A stretch of 64,000 nt of DNA from Flavobacterium akiainvivens (lineage in GTDB: Bacteria; Bacteroidota; Bacteroidia; Flavobacteriales; Flavobacteriaceae): the NCBI RefSeq assembly GCF_001278115.1, contig NZ_LIYD01000005.1, positions 2,552,780-2,616,779 on the forward strand, given 5' to 3'. Under the pieces are notes generated by a model. That model saw only the letters and a program-made list of their open reading frames with translations. It was not told where the DNA came from and did not search any database. The translations under genes and the position numbers were made by a program. Of this stretch, positions 19,048-28,400 are shown in pieces. The stretch's first letter is position 1, and each line of letters opens with the position of its first letter.

Positions 19048-20289
19048 TTAGTCTTCAAACTCCTCCTTAAGAACCCTCATTACCTCACGGATGGTTTCTT
19101 CTTCAAGGTCGGTCCTCCTCACAAGGTCTGCAACATCCTGGCTCAGCACACTCCTGGCGGTGTCAAGGCCTATTTTTGCAAACTCGTCTATAATCCACTG
19201 TTCAATTTCGTCAGAGAACTCGGTTAGCTCAACGTCTTCATCTTCGGCAGCATTACCCTCACGTATAACATCAAGCTCATAACCCGTCAATAACCCTGCC
19301 AGCTTAATATTGTGCCCGCCGCGGCCTATGGCCTTGCTTACTTCTTCAAGCTTAAGGAACACATCTGCCCTGTTAGCGCTCTCGTCTATTTTTATAGATG
19401 AAACCTTAGCCGGGCTAAGCGCACGCGATATATAAAGTTGCGTGTTTGTAGTATAGTTTATAACGTCTATGTTTTCATTGCCCAGTTCGCGCACAATACC
19501 ATGAATCCTCGAGCCCTTCATACCCACACAGGCACCTACAGGGTCTATCCTGTCATCATAGCTGTCTACGGCTACTTTTGCTTTTTCGCCCGGAATGCGC
19601 ACTACTTTTTTAACGGTAATAAGGCCATCAAAAACTTCCGGTATTTCCTGTTCAAACAGTTTTTCAAGGAATTTTTCTGATGTACGGCTCATTATAATTT
19701 GTGGCTTATTGCCCTTAAGCTCCACATTTTCTATAATACCCCTTACGTTATCACCTTTACGGAAAAAGTCTGACGGGATTTGTTTTTCTTTTGGCAAAAC
19801 AATCTCATTCCCTTCATCATCCACCAAAATTACAGCTTTTGGCCTTACGTGGTGCACTTCTGCCGTATAAATATCACCAATAATGTCTTTAAATTGTTTA
19901 TAAAGGTTGGTGTTATCGTGTTCGTGTATCTTAGAAATCAGGTTTTGGCGTAGCGCAAGTATAGCCCTGCGGCCCAGCTGGATAAGCTTTACCTCTTCCG
20001 AAACATCTTCTCCCACTTCAAAGTCAGGCTCTATCTTGCGGGCTTCGCTAAGCGATATTTCAGAGTTAGGGTCTTCCACCTCACCATCAGCCACCACCAC
20101 GCGGTTTCTCCATATCTCCATGTCGCCTTTATCCGGGTTTATGATAATATCAAAATTATCATCACTGCCATATTTCTTTTTCAGCGCGTTCCTGAACACA
20201 TCTTCAAGTATAGACATAAGGGTAACCCTGTCTATAAGCTTATCATCCTTAAACTCTGAAAACGAATCTATTAATGCCAGATTTTCCAT
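19048..20289 (-). CDS. nusA: Transcription termination/antitermination factor NusA
   Basis: 413 residues: N-terminal RNA-polymerase-binding domain (about 1-130), S1 domain (KGDNVRGIIENVELKGN, about 135-200), then KH1 and KH2 (DPVGACVGMKGSRI; ISKAIGRGGHNIKLA style loops). No C-terminal acidic repeats as in E. coli, which is normal outside Proteobacteria. It slows elongation and modulates pausing and intrinsic termination. Second gene of the operon; rimP ends 17 bases upstream. In many bacteria NusA feeds back on its own operon; see the hairpin before rimP. Confidence 0.96.
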   Translation of the reverse strand: MENLALIDSFSEFKDDKLIDRVTLMSILEDVFRNALKKKYGSDDNFDIIINPDKGDMEIWRNRVVVADGEVEDPNSEISLSEARKIEPDFEVGEDVSEEVKLIQLGRRAILALRQNLISKIHEHDNTNLYKQFKDIIGDIYTAEVHHVRPKAVILVDDEGNEIVLPKEKQIPSDFFRKGDNVRGIIENVELKGNKPQIIMSRTSEKFLEKLFEQEIPEVFDGLITVKKVVRIPGEKAKVAVDSYDDRIDPVGACVGMKGSRIHGIVRELGNENIDVINYTTNTQLYISRALSPAKVSSIKIDESANRADVFLKLEEVSKAIGRGGHNIKLAGLLTGYELDVIREGNAAEDEDVELTEFSDEIEQWIIDEFAKIGLDTARSVLSQDVADLVRRTDLEEETIREVMRVLKEEFED

Positions 20290-20306
20290 GCCAACTTTTT
20301 ATAAAT

Positions 20307-20774
20307 TTAAAATTTTATTACAACAACTGCTTCTTTAATATCCGCAAAGGGCACTTCTGCCTTTTTGTTTACGGTTTCTTTTCCTTTACCTATTTTTTTA
20401 GGTTCGCGGGCCGTCCACTCCAGTATTGCCGCCCCGGGGGTAGCACCTGTAAGCTCTGCCTCTATCACTTCGCCTGCCGTGGTGGTTACCTTAAGGGTGC
20501 GCCCCACGTTTTTTGCATACTGCCTGGGCAGCAGCAAAGGGCTTGCCGCACCGCCCGAAGCCACTTCAAGCGAAAAATCTTCTTCCTCCCTGTCAAGGTT
20601 GTGCTCTATAGCACGGCTTACATCAATACAGTCCTGAAGCGTAACACCATTATCACCATCTATAATTACAGTAATTTTGTTTGAGGTGTTAATATCAAGG
20701 CTTATTAAAAAAAGCTCAGGGCGTTCATTAAGGGCCTGCTCAAGCAGCTCAGCCACTTTTTGTTTAAATGCCAT
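20307..20774 (-). CDS. rimP: Ribosome maturation factor RimP
   Basis: 155 residues, the usual length. RimP helps late assembly of the 30S subunit. The N-terminal alpha/beta domain includes [19 protein letters not shown], and [19 protein letters not shown] stands where the family has its VSSPGLxRPL motif (here S-G-G-A replaces S-S-P-G). The C-terminal SH3-like domain covers about 85-155. First gene of rimP-nusA-infB. A terminator-like hairpin ends 13 bases before its ATG. Confidence 0.93.
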   Translation of the reverse strand: MAFKQKVAELLEQALNERPELFLISLDINTSNKITVIIDGDNGVTLQDCIDVSRAIEHNLDREEEDFSLEVASGGAASPLLLPRQYAKNVGRTLKVTTTAGEVIEAELTGATPGAAILEWTAREPKKIGKGKETVNKKAEVPFADIKEAVVVIKF

Positions 20775-20787
20775 ATTTGTATAAAAA

Positions 20788-20807
20788 GAGGGGGCACCTG
20801 CCCCCTC
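20788..20807 (-). promoter_or_regulatory. Terminator-like hairpin in the rimP-nusA-infB leader (possible attenuator)
   Basis: Perfect 8-bp stem (GAGGGGGC with GCCCCCTC), 4-base loop, followed on the minus strand by TTTTTAT. It begins about 20 bases after the predicted transcription start and ends 13 bases before the rimP ATG. The only neighbour, the universal stress protein gene, is divergent, so no upstream gene needs a terminator here. Confidence 0.6.
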
Positions 20808-20835
20808 ATTATTTAGTTTTTAGTAAATAACTGTG

Positions 20836-20866
20836 CAAATATAGTAATATTTTTTATAACTTGAAA
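20836..20866 (-). promoter_or_regulatory. Promoter of rimP-nusA-infB
   Basis: The minus strand carries TATATTTG followed by C at 20843-20836, a full -7 match. At -33 there is TTC, one base from TTG, with a 20-base spacer. The predicted leader is about 55 bases. Confidence 0.5.
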
Positions 20867-20944
20867 ATCATTACATAATGTGAAAATTAATTTATACTTT
20901 TAGGCGATTAAATTCAGCCAAATTTGTTAAAACTTACACAAACT

Positions 20945-21772
20945 ATGAAAAAAATTCTAGTCCCTACCGACTTTTCAGATTATGCAGAATATGCCCTTAA
21001 GGTAGCTGCACAAATTGCAAAGGAAAATAATGGCGAAATAGTACTGGTACACCTGCTTGAAGTGCCGGGCCAGGAAAGCGATGCCGTTACTGACGGTGCC
21101 GACATACCTGAAATTATGTTCTTTATGAAAAAAGCACACGAGCTTTTTGAAGATACAAAATCTGCCGACTATCTTGAAGGAATACCTGTAGAAGAAGTTA
21201 TTCAGTTTGACAGGGCTTTTGAAGGCATTGTAAAAACTGCAAAAAAACACGAGGTAGACCTTATTGTTATGGGTTCTCACGGTGCAAGCGGCTTCCAGGA
21301 AATGTTTATTGGCAGCAATACTGAGAAAGTTGTAAGAACATCAGATGTACCTGTACTGGTTATCAAGAAAAACGAAGGCGGCTTTAACCCGGCTAACTTT
21401 GTATTTGCTTCTAACTTTACTGACGAGATTAAAAAGCCTTTTGCACAAGCCGTTGATTTTGCAAACAGCTTTAATGCAAAACTGCACCTTGTTTACGTAA
21501 ATACACCAAACAACTTTAAAAGCACACACGCAGCGCAAAAGCTAATTGCTGATTTTGCAGCAGGCTTTACCATTACAAACGGCTACACCTCTAATATATA
21601 TAACGACACCGATGTTGAAAAAGGCGTACTGCACTTTGCCAACAGCATTAATGCCGACCTTATAGGCATTTGTACACACGGCAGGAGCGGCCTTGCTCAC
21701 TTTTTTAACGGCAGCATAAGCGAAGACCTTGTTAACCATTCAGTAAGGCCTGTAGTTACTTTCAGGATATAA
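20945..21772 (+). CDS. Universal stress protein, two tandem Usp domains
   Basis: 275 residues from the ATG giving MKKILVPTDFS; an ATG 7 codons upstream is less likely because this motif normally opens the fold. Domain 1 (about 1-140) keeps the ATP-binding pattern G-2X-G-9X-G-S in GSHGASGFQEMFIGSN. Domain 2 (about 145-275) has CTHGRSGLAHFFNGS, with the first Gly replaced by Cys, so it may not bind ATP. Cytosolic, usually induced by stress or growth arrest. Single gene with its own terminator. Confidence 0.92.
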   Translation: MKKILVPTDFSDYAEYALKVAAQIAKENNGEIVLVHLLEVPGQESDAVTDGADIPEIMFFMKKAHELFEDTKSADYLEGIPVEEVIQFDRAFEGIVKTAKKHEVDLIVMGSHGASGFQEMFIGSNTEKVVRTSDVPVLVIKKNEGGFNPANFVFASNFTDEIKKPFAQAVDFANSFNAKLHLVYVNTPNNFKSTHAAQKLIADFAAGFTITNGYTSNIYNDTDVEKGVLHFANSINADLIGICTHGRSGLAHFFNGSISEDLVNHSVRPVVTFRI

Positions 21773-21797
21773 CTCTACACAAGGCTCATAAAACAAT

Positions 21798-21824
21798 AAT
21801 GCCCCGCAAATTTTGCGGGGCATT
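21798..21824. terminator. Bidirectional terminator between usp and M43 protease
   Basis: Long stem AATGCCCCGCAAA against TTTGCGGGGCATT with a very short loop, A-rich on the left and followed by TATTTTTAT on the right. Serves the two converging genes. Confidence 0.85.
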
Positions 21825-21848
21825 TATTTTTATCTTAAACCTGTCAAA

Positions 21849-23252
21849 TTAGTTTTTTACAAACTTAAATGTTTTGGTTTGTACACCTTTGTCTACTTTA
21901 ATCATATAAACACCGTTAGCATAAGCCGATGTGTTTATAGTAAGATCTGAATCAGTGCTCACTTTAACCGTATTTACAACCTGGCCCAGGCTATTAAATA
22001 TCGTTAAGCTATCAGGCAGCTCGCCATCAACACCCGAAACAGTTACCACAGTTTGTGCCGGGTTAGGATAAAGGTAGATATTCTTCATGCCAAAACCATC
22101 TATAGCACCCACCGGGGCCTGGCAACCATCTGAAGTTTTCAAAGAAACACGCCTTGTAGCATTATTTAACACTGCAACCATGCGGTCTTTCTGATCTTCT
22201 GTAAACACATTCATACAAGCATCGTTAGTATACTCCATGTAGTTTTCAATCATGTCTACACCCGGCGCAGACGGGCATGAATCTACAAAAGAGCATGTAT
22301 AATTATAACCAGAAGTTGCAGGGGTATCTGGACAATAGTCGTTATTTGAATCTGCAGCATTTACAGAGCAAGAACCACTATCGCCACTTACGTGCAACAA
22401 CCCAAGGTAGTGACCCACCTCATGCGTTGCAGTACGCCCATATATATACATATTTTGTGTATCATATTGTCCCTGAGCATAGATTGCCTTAGAACCAAAA
22501 TACCTGTAACCTATTACAACGCCGTCTGTATTTGAAGAACCATTATTAGCAGGCAGGCCTGAAACACCACTGTTATTAGGAAACTGTGCATAACCAAGCA
22601 GGCCCGACTGGTTACCAAAGTTTAATACCCAGATATTTAAATACTTTTGAGGGTTCCAGATAGTAACAGGCTTAACATTATCATCTATATTCTCAATCAT
22701 CTCATCAGGATTTGAACTACCCCAAGATGCCTCACCAAGGTTTACCCTGTCTACACCGTTTGTAGGGTTACCCTGAGGATCTCTTTGCGCAAGGCAAAAC
22801 TCAATTTCAGTATCAGCCCCTACAATATTTTCATTCCATCCCGGTGTATTTACCATCCTGCGGTAATCCTGGTTAAGCACAGTAATTTGAGAAAGCACCT
22901 GCTCATAAGCAATGTTTTCATTACTACCTTCGGCATCTCCGTTATGAATAACGTGCACCACAACAGGAATAGTAATTACCTCATTAGTACTGTTGGCAGA
23001 TTTTTGCAGCCTTTTTTGCTTTTGCTGTTTAACCTTCGGCGCAAGCCAGGCCTCAAACTCCTCGCGAGACTCCATGCCATATTTTTCCCGAAGGTGGTGC
23101 TCATATTCACTGCTCGCACACCTTATAAGCCCATTTTCAGGGTTTACACTCGCAGTCTTTCCAAATATTTTTGGAAGCTCCTGGGCATTAGAAGACCAGG
23201 CACCAGCTGTGAGGAGCAGCGTTACAAAAATAGAATTAGTAAATTTTTTCAT
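21849..23252 (-). CDS. Secreted M43-family zinc metalloprotease, T9SS type A
   Basis: 467 residues. A signal peptide ends near SSNAQE, and a propeptide region follows. The catalytic domain has the metzincin motif HEVGHYLGLLH at about residue 276, where three His bind zinc and Glu is the general base. A downstream Met-turn candidate is NYMEYTNDACMNVFTEDQ, as in pappalysin/cytophagalysin (M43B) enzymes. Several Cys between them (CSVNAADSNNDYCPDTP) fit family disulfides. The C-terminal 80 residues are a T9SS type A domain: NIYLYPNPAQT and NGVYMIKVDKG. Secreted protease, likely for nutrient protein breakdown; the substrate is unknown. Confidence 0.93.
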   Translation of the reverse strand: MKKFTNSIFVTLLLTAGAWSSNAQELPKIFGKTASVNPENGLIRCASSEYEHHLREKYGMESREEFEAWLAPKVKQQKQKRLQKSANSTNEVITIPVVVHVIHNGDAEGSNENIAYEQVLSQITVLNQDYRRMVNTPGWNENIVGADTEIEFCLAQRDPQGNPTNGVDRVNLGEASWGSSNPDEMIENIDDNVKPVTIWNPQKYLNIWVLNFGNQSGLLGYAQFPNNSGVSGLPANNGSSNTDGVVIGYRYFGSKAIYAQGQYDTQNMYIYGRTATHEVGHYLGLLHVSGDSGSCSVNAADSNNDYCPDTPATSGYNYTCSFVDSCPSAPGVDMIENYMEYTNDACMNVFTEDQKDRMVAVLNNATRRVSLKTSDGCQAPVGAIDGFGMKNIYLYPNPAQTVVTVSGVDGELPDSLTIFNSLGQVVNTVKVSTDSDLTINTSAYANGVYMIKVDKGVQTKTFKFVKN

Positions 23253-23431
23253 TCTTTGGGTTAATAGTATAATAGAAAATTGTTAAAAAAGTTCCGCAAG
23301 GTATTCAAATTCAGAGCAACAAAAAAAAAATTTGAGTTAAAATAATCGCACAAAACTAACCCCATGATTTTTAAAATTATAAAACATGAGGTGTATTTAC
23401 TAAATATGTCGGTAAAAATGCAACGAAAACG

Positions 23432-24112
23432 TTAAAAGTATTTCGCAACCGCCTCTTTATAGGTATCTCCAACAGGAATTACGAAATCTTCAATCTGAAG
23501 TGTTTTATTATACAAACTTTTCACTTTTTTAATAGGTATAATGTAAGATCTGTGAACCCTTATAAATTCCGCCTCAGGAAGCTTGGCCAGTATATTTTTC
23601 ATGGAAACACGCGCCGTTATGGGGTTTTTACCTTTAATATGCAGGCGGATGTAATCATCAAGGCCTTCAATAAGCAAAATATCATCATAATCTATGCGGT
23701 GCTGTTTATAATCTGCCCTTACGGTAAGATAGCCGGCACCTGTTGCTGCCGTGCGCTGCCTTTTTTCTTTTACAGCCTTTTCTACAGCTGCTAAAAAACG
23801 GTCAAACGAAAACGGCTTGAGCAAATAGTCTATGGCATTTACATTAAACCCCTCTACCGCATACTGGCTGTGAGCTGTGGTAAAAATCACCATTACATCA
23901 GGCCCGGCAAGCTTGTAAAAGTCAAGCCCCGTGCGCCCCGGCATATGTATATCAAGAAACAGCAGGTCTACCTGGTTTTTAGCCAGGTATTCAAGCGCCT
24001 CATCAGTCTTTGTAAAGGTTTTTTGCAGGCTTATAAAATTTACCTGCCCACAAAAATGAGACACTACTTTAAGCGCAAGCGGCTCGTCGTCTATTGCAAT
24101 AGCAGTTATCAT
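23432..24112 (-). CDS. LytTR-family response regulator
   Basis: 226 residues. Receiver domain (1 to about 120) with IDDEPLA, phospho-acceptor Asp54 (LLFLDIHMPG) and KPFSFDRF. The LytTR DNA-binding domain follows (about 135-226) with FIRVHRSYIIPIKKVKSL. It pairs with the histidine kinase upstream; the two frames overlap by 4 bases (ATGA), so they are translated together. The target genes are not visible; the secreted protease next door is one possibility. Confidence 0.93.
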   Translation of the reverse strand: MITAIAIDDEPLALKVVSHFCGQVNFISLQKTFTKTDEALEYLAKNQVDLLFLDIHMPGRTGLDFYKLAGPDVMVIFTTAHSQYAVEGFNVNAIDYLLKPFSFDRFLAAVEKAVKEKRQRTAATGAGYLTVRADYKQHRIDYDDILLIEGLDDYIRLHIKGKNPITARVSMKNILAKLPEAEFIRVHRSYIIPIKKVKSLYNKTLQIEDFVIPVGDTYKEAVAKYF

Positions 24113-25170
24113 GACAATATTATTTTAAGGTTTACATTAAAATAGCCCTTTTCATCATTTAGTTTAAGCTCATAGCGGTTAGCATAAAGATAATCAAGCC
24201 TCTGCCTGGTATTTTCAAGCCCGTGCCCGCTTTCTTCATCGGGTTGTAGGGCTACAGCAACTTTTTTATTGCACACGCTAAGCTGCAGTGTTTTCTCATC
24301 TACAAATATATTTATGGCTATATCTGCCTCTTCTTCAGGATTAAGCCCATATTTAAACGCATTTTCTACAAACGGTATTAAAAGCATGGGAGAGATATAC
24401 TTACCCACCAGGTTGCCATCTACAATAAAAGCGAACATTGTGGTGTCGTCCATCCTTAACTGCTGCAGGCTCACATAGTTTTTAAGGTAGTTAATTTCGC
24501 TTTCAAGCGATACACTTTCGCGGCCGCTTTCGGTAACCACATACCGCATCATGCTCGATAGTTTTAATACGGCTTCGGGGGCGGCATCATTTTTTTCGAG
24601 TGTAAGCGCATACAGGCTATTAAGGGTATTAAACAAAAAATGCGGGTTTATCTGCGCTTTAAGATAAGACACTTCAGTCTTTAGTTTTTCCTGCTGTATA
24701 ACCTCAAGCCTGCGGCTTAGCCTCAATAAAAAAGAAAGGAAAAAAATCAGCAAAAAATGCAGCGTACCCCCTATATACATTGGCGGTATAAAAGTTTGCC
24801 TTCTCCACATTCGCGGTGGCATACCCGCACCTTTTGGCATAGGCATGTTCATATTTGGCCCCGGCATACCCCCTGGCATCCCTTCATGAAAAAACAGGTT
24901 GGGTATTAGCAGGGTTGCCAAAAGGCAAACCACCACAAGCCCGAAAAATATTTTAAACCTGCGCGTAAAATAAAATTGGGGTACCAGGTAAAAAAAATTA
25001 AAGTAAAAAAAGCCCAGCAATAAAATATGCGATAAAAACTCCCGCTTAAAGGGATCTATGCGCAACAGGCTTGTTTTGCCATGGGTATCGGGGCTAACCA
25101 AAACGGGCACACTTATATATAATAAAGACCCAAGCAATGCCAGCAGGTAATATTGTGTTTTTTTTGCCAT
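24109..25170 (-). CDS. LytS-type sensor histidine kinase
   Basis: 353 residues. Four membrane helices lie in the first about 170, with an unusual Met/Pro/Gly-rich loop between helices 3 and 4 (GMPGGMPGPNMNMPMPKG). The His_kinase domain (PF06580 type) has the phospho-acceptor His in KAQINPHFLFNTLNSLYAL. An ATPase domain follows with LLIPFVENAFKYGL and GHGLENTRQRL. The Met-rich loop could face the periplasm and might bind a soft metal such as copper; that is inference only. Operon with the LytTR regulator. Confidence 0.92.
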   Translation of the reverse strand: MAKKTQYYLLALLGSLLYISVPVLVSPDTHGKTSLLRIDPFKREFLSHILLLGFFYFNFFYLVPQFYFTRRFKIFFGLVVVCLLATLLIPNLFFHEGMPGGMPGPNMNMPMPKGAGMPPRMWRRQTFIPPMYIGGTLHFLLIFFLSFLLRLSRRLEVIQQEKLKTEVSYLKAQINPHFLFNTLNSLYALTLEKNDAAPEAVLKLSSMMRYVVTESGRESVSLESEINYLKNYVSLQQLRMDDTTMFAFIVDGNLVGKYISPMLLIPFVENAFKYGLNPEEEADIAINIFVDEKTLQLSVCNKKVAVALQPDEESGHGLENTRQRLDYLYANRYELKLNDEKGYFNVNLKIILS

Positions 25171-25459
25171 TAGACTAAAATATACCCAAAACTACACCAA
25201 TAATATACAACCTATATATATTAGCGGTTAAAGCCTTATTTAATACGGTAAAATACAAATTCTTAATGCGGCCTTGCAAATACTCTTTCTAAAAAAGCGT
25301 ATACTAAATTAGGGTAGTTATGTTTTTAACTGTTTAATTACATTTATCCAAAATTAACAATTCTTTACAAATTTAAATTCAGGCTTTTATGCAATTATTT
25401 CGCTTGAAAGTTTGGTTTAATTTTATATTTTTATAAAAAAATTAACAAATTGCTATGCA
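25171..25459. other. 289-base AT-rich divergent intergenic region
   Basis: It separates the histidine kinase (minus) from the giant T9SS protein (plus) and must hold both promoters. It is strongly A/T-rich. I see no clear TAnnTTTG element or hairpin. Just before the giant gene, ATG-CAG-TGA (25455-25463) overlaps its GTG start. Confidence 0.5.
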
Positions 25460-28400
25460 GTGAAACTTTACCCTTATCTTACACTACTTCTACTACTTGT
25501 TTATAGCACTTATACCTCAGCACAAAACGATTGCCCTGAGGCAATAATGGTTTGTGGCCGTGCCGATTTTTATGACCTGGAGGCAGAGGGCTTTGGCGAC
25601 CTGCTGGAAATTACATCGGGCAACGCATGCCTTAGCGGCGAAAACAATACCGTTTGGATTGAAATACTTATAAAAGACGGCGGCACCCTGGGCTTTGACC
25701 TTACACCGGCAAACCCAAGCCTGGTAACCGATTTCGACTTTTGGCTTTTTGGCCCGGATGTAACGTGCAGTAACCTGGGCACAGCGCTAAGGTGCAGTAC
25801 CACAAACCCGCTACAGGCCGGTCTTAATTATGTTACCACAGGTATGAATGAAGAAAGTGAAGATACGAGCGAAGGCCCCGGCCCTGATGGCGATGCTTAT
25901 GTAAACTGGATAACTGTAGAAGACGGGCAAGCCTACTACCTTATTGTAGACCGCCCCCACGGCAACGGCAATTTTAGTATTGACTGGACCGGCACGGCAA
26001 CGTTTCATGATATCCCTGAATTTTTAAACCCAGACAACATAACGCTGGATATGTCTGATTGCGACGGCAATTATATGTATGACCCTACGTTTGCCTTTAA
26101 CCTTACTGCACATGAGGCAATGTGGACCGGAACCCAAACCTACGTTGCTTTTACCTACCACACCAGCCTTAATGATGTTACAACCGGCGAAGACCCCATA
26201 GAAAACCCTTCAGCTTATCAAAACGTTACAAACCCGCAAACCATTTATGTGCGGATGACCAACACCGTTACAGGATGTTATGACACCGAAACCTTTACCA
26301 TAACGCGTGAAATACTCCCGGCCGGAGATCCGTTTAACTTATTTGAATGCGACGATAATAATGATGGCTATGCCGTTTTTAACCTTGCCGAAAATAATAA
26401 CAGTGTTATAAACGGGCAGGCTAACTGCACCGTTACCTATTATAATGACATTGTAAACGCTATGGAGGGCATTAATGACATTGGCCCGGTGTACCAAAAC
26501 ACCACCCCCTACAGCCAGGTAATATATGCAAGGCTTATGCAAACCGGGTGTGATGGGTATGACCTAAAAGAGTTTACCATTACTACATCGCAGCCGCAGT
26601 TTGAAAACCCTAATAACATAAACATTAACCTGAGCCAGTGCGATGATGATGGTGTAGACGACAACTCAACCCCGTTTAACCTTACCGTGCACGAAGATAT
26701 GTTTGCAGGTGGCAATAACAGCCTTATTTTCAGCTACCACATTACCCAGGAAGCAGCTAATAATGGTAGCCCCGCCATAAATAATCCTTTGGCTTATGCC
26801 AATACCGGTAACCCGCAAACCATTTATGTAAGGGTTTTAGATACCGAAACCGGATGTACGAACACCATACCGTTAACACTAACCATTACCAGCGAAATTA
26901 CAGCAGGCGCACAACCGCTTACGTTTTGCGATTATGGTAATGATGGCCAGGAAGAAGCGGTACTCAGCACTTATGATGCTATAATTAAAAACGGTAATAC
27001 CACAGCTGCCGTTACCTACTACCTTTCTGAAGAAAATGCCCAAAACAGCGAAAACCCAATTACCACATATACCGCCACTTATGATATGCAACTACTATGG
27101 GCAAGGCTGGAAAGCACCCAGGGTTGTTTTGCTTATGATGTGGTTTCGTTTTATGTATGGGCAGTACCGGTACCGGTTGCAAACAATCCGGATAATATTA
27201 GCCTGAACCAGGAATCGTGCGATGATGATAACGTTAATGACGATGCTACCGGCTTTAACCTTACACTGCATGAAGCCATGCTGCTGGGCAGCCAGACAGG
27301 CTTTACCGTTACCTACCACCACACCCAGGAAAATGCCGAAACCGGGCAGCTACCCATTGGTAACCCATACAACTACATAAGCTCTATTCCGGTTAAAACC
27401 ATTTATATGCGCATTGCTAATGAATATGGCTGCGAAACCGTTGTTCCCTTTACCATAGAAATTACAGAACCCCTTGCGCCGGGCAACCCTGTAAACCTTG
27501 TTTTGTGCGACGACAACCAAAATGGCATCAACACCTTTAACCTTGCACAAAACTCAGCCACAATAATAGGCAACAGTATAGATGGCGCCGTGAGTTACCA
27601 CGCCACGCAGGCCGATGCCATAAACGGGTTTAATGCACTGCCCACTACATTTACAAACACTACACCTTACAGCCAGCATATTTGGGCAAGGCTTTACAAT
27701 ACCGCCGGATGCCAGGGCTTTTACATAAGGCATTTTACCATAAATATACAGCCGCTGCCACAGTTTCAAAATCCTGATAACCTGGACCTAAACCTGGCCG
27801 ACTGCGATGATTTTGGCCCGGATGACCAATCTACCCTGTTTGATCTTACCACTCACGAAGCTGCTTTTACCGGCTTTCAGCAAAATATGTATTACAGCTA
27901 TTTTACAACTTTACAGGCCGCTGAAAATGGCATAACCCCTATTGGCAACGCACAGACTTATGCCAATACATCTAACCCGCAAACTATTTATGTACGGGCA
28001 TACAATTCGCAAACGGGCTGCCACAGCATTATGCCCTTTACACTAACCGTAACCAACCCCGTTGTAGCTGCTACACCTCCGCAGCTTGTAGGGTGCGATA
28101 TAGATGGTAATGGCTCAGAGCTGGTAGACCTTACCCTTAATGATGCCTTTATCCAAAACGGCAACACAACTGCAGCTATAACCTATTATACTACTGAAAC
28201 CAACGCTGTTAACGAGGTTAGCCCCATTACCACTTATCTGGCTGCTTATACCGTTACCACACTATATGCCAGGCTCGAAAACACCGAAGGCTGCTACGGG
28301 CATGATATTATACCTATTACCGTTGTTGCCATGCCGTTGCCGGTATTTAATATCCCCGCAGGAACTGACCTTACCCTTACGGAATGCGATGAAGATGGCG

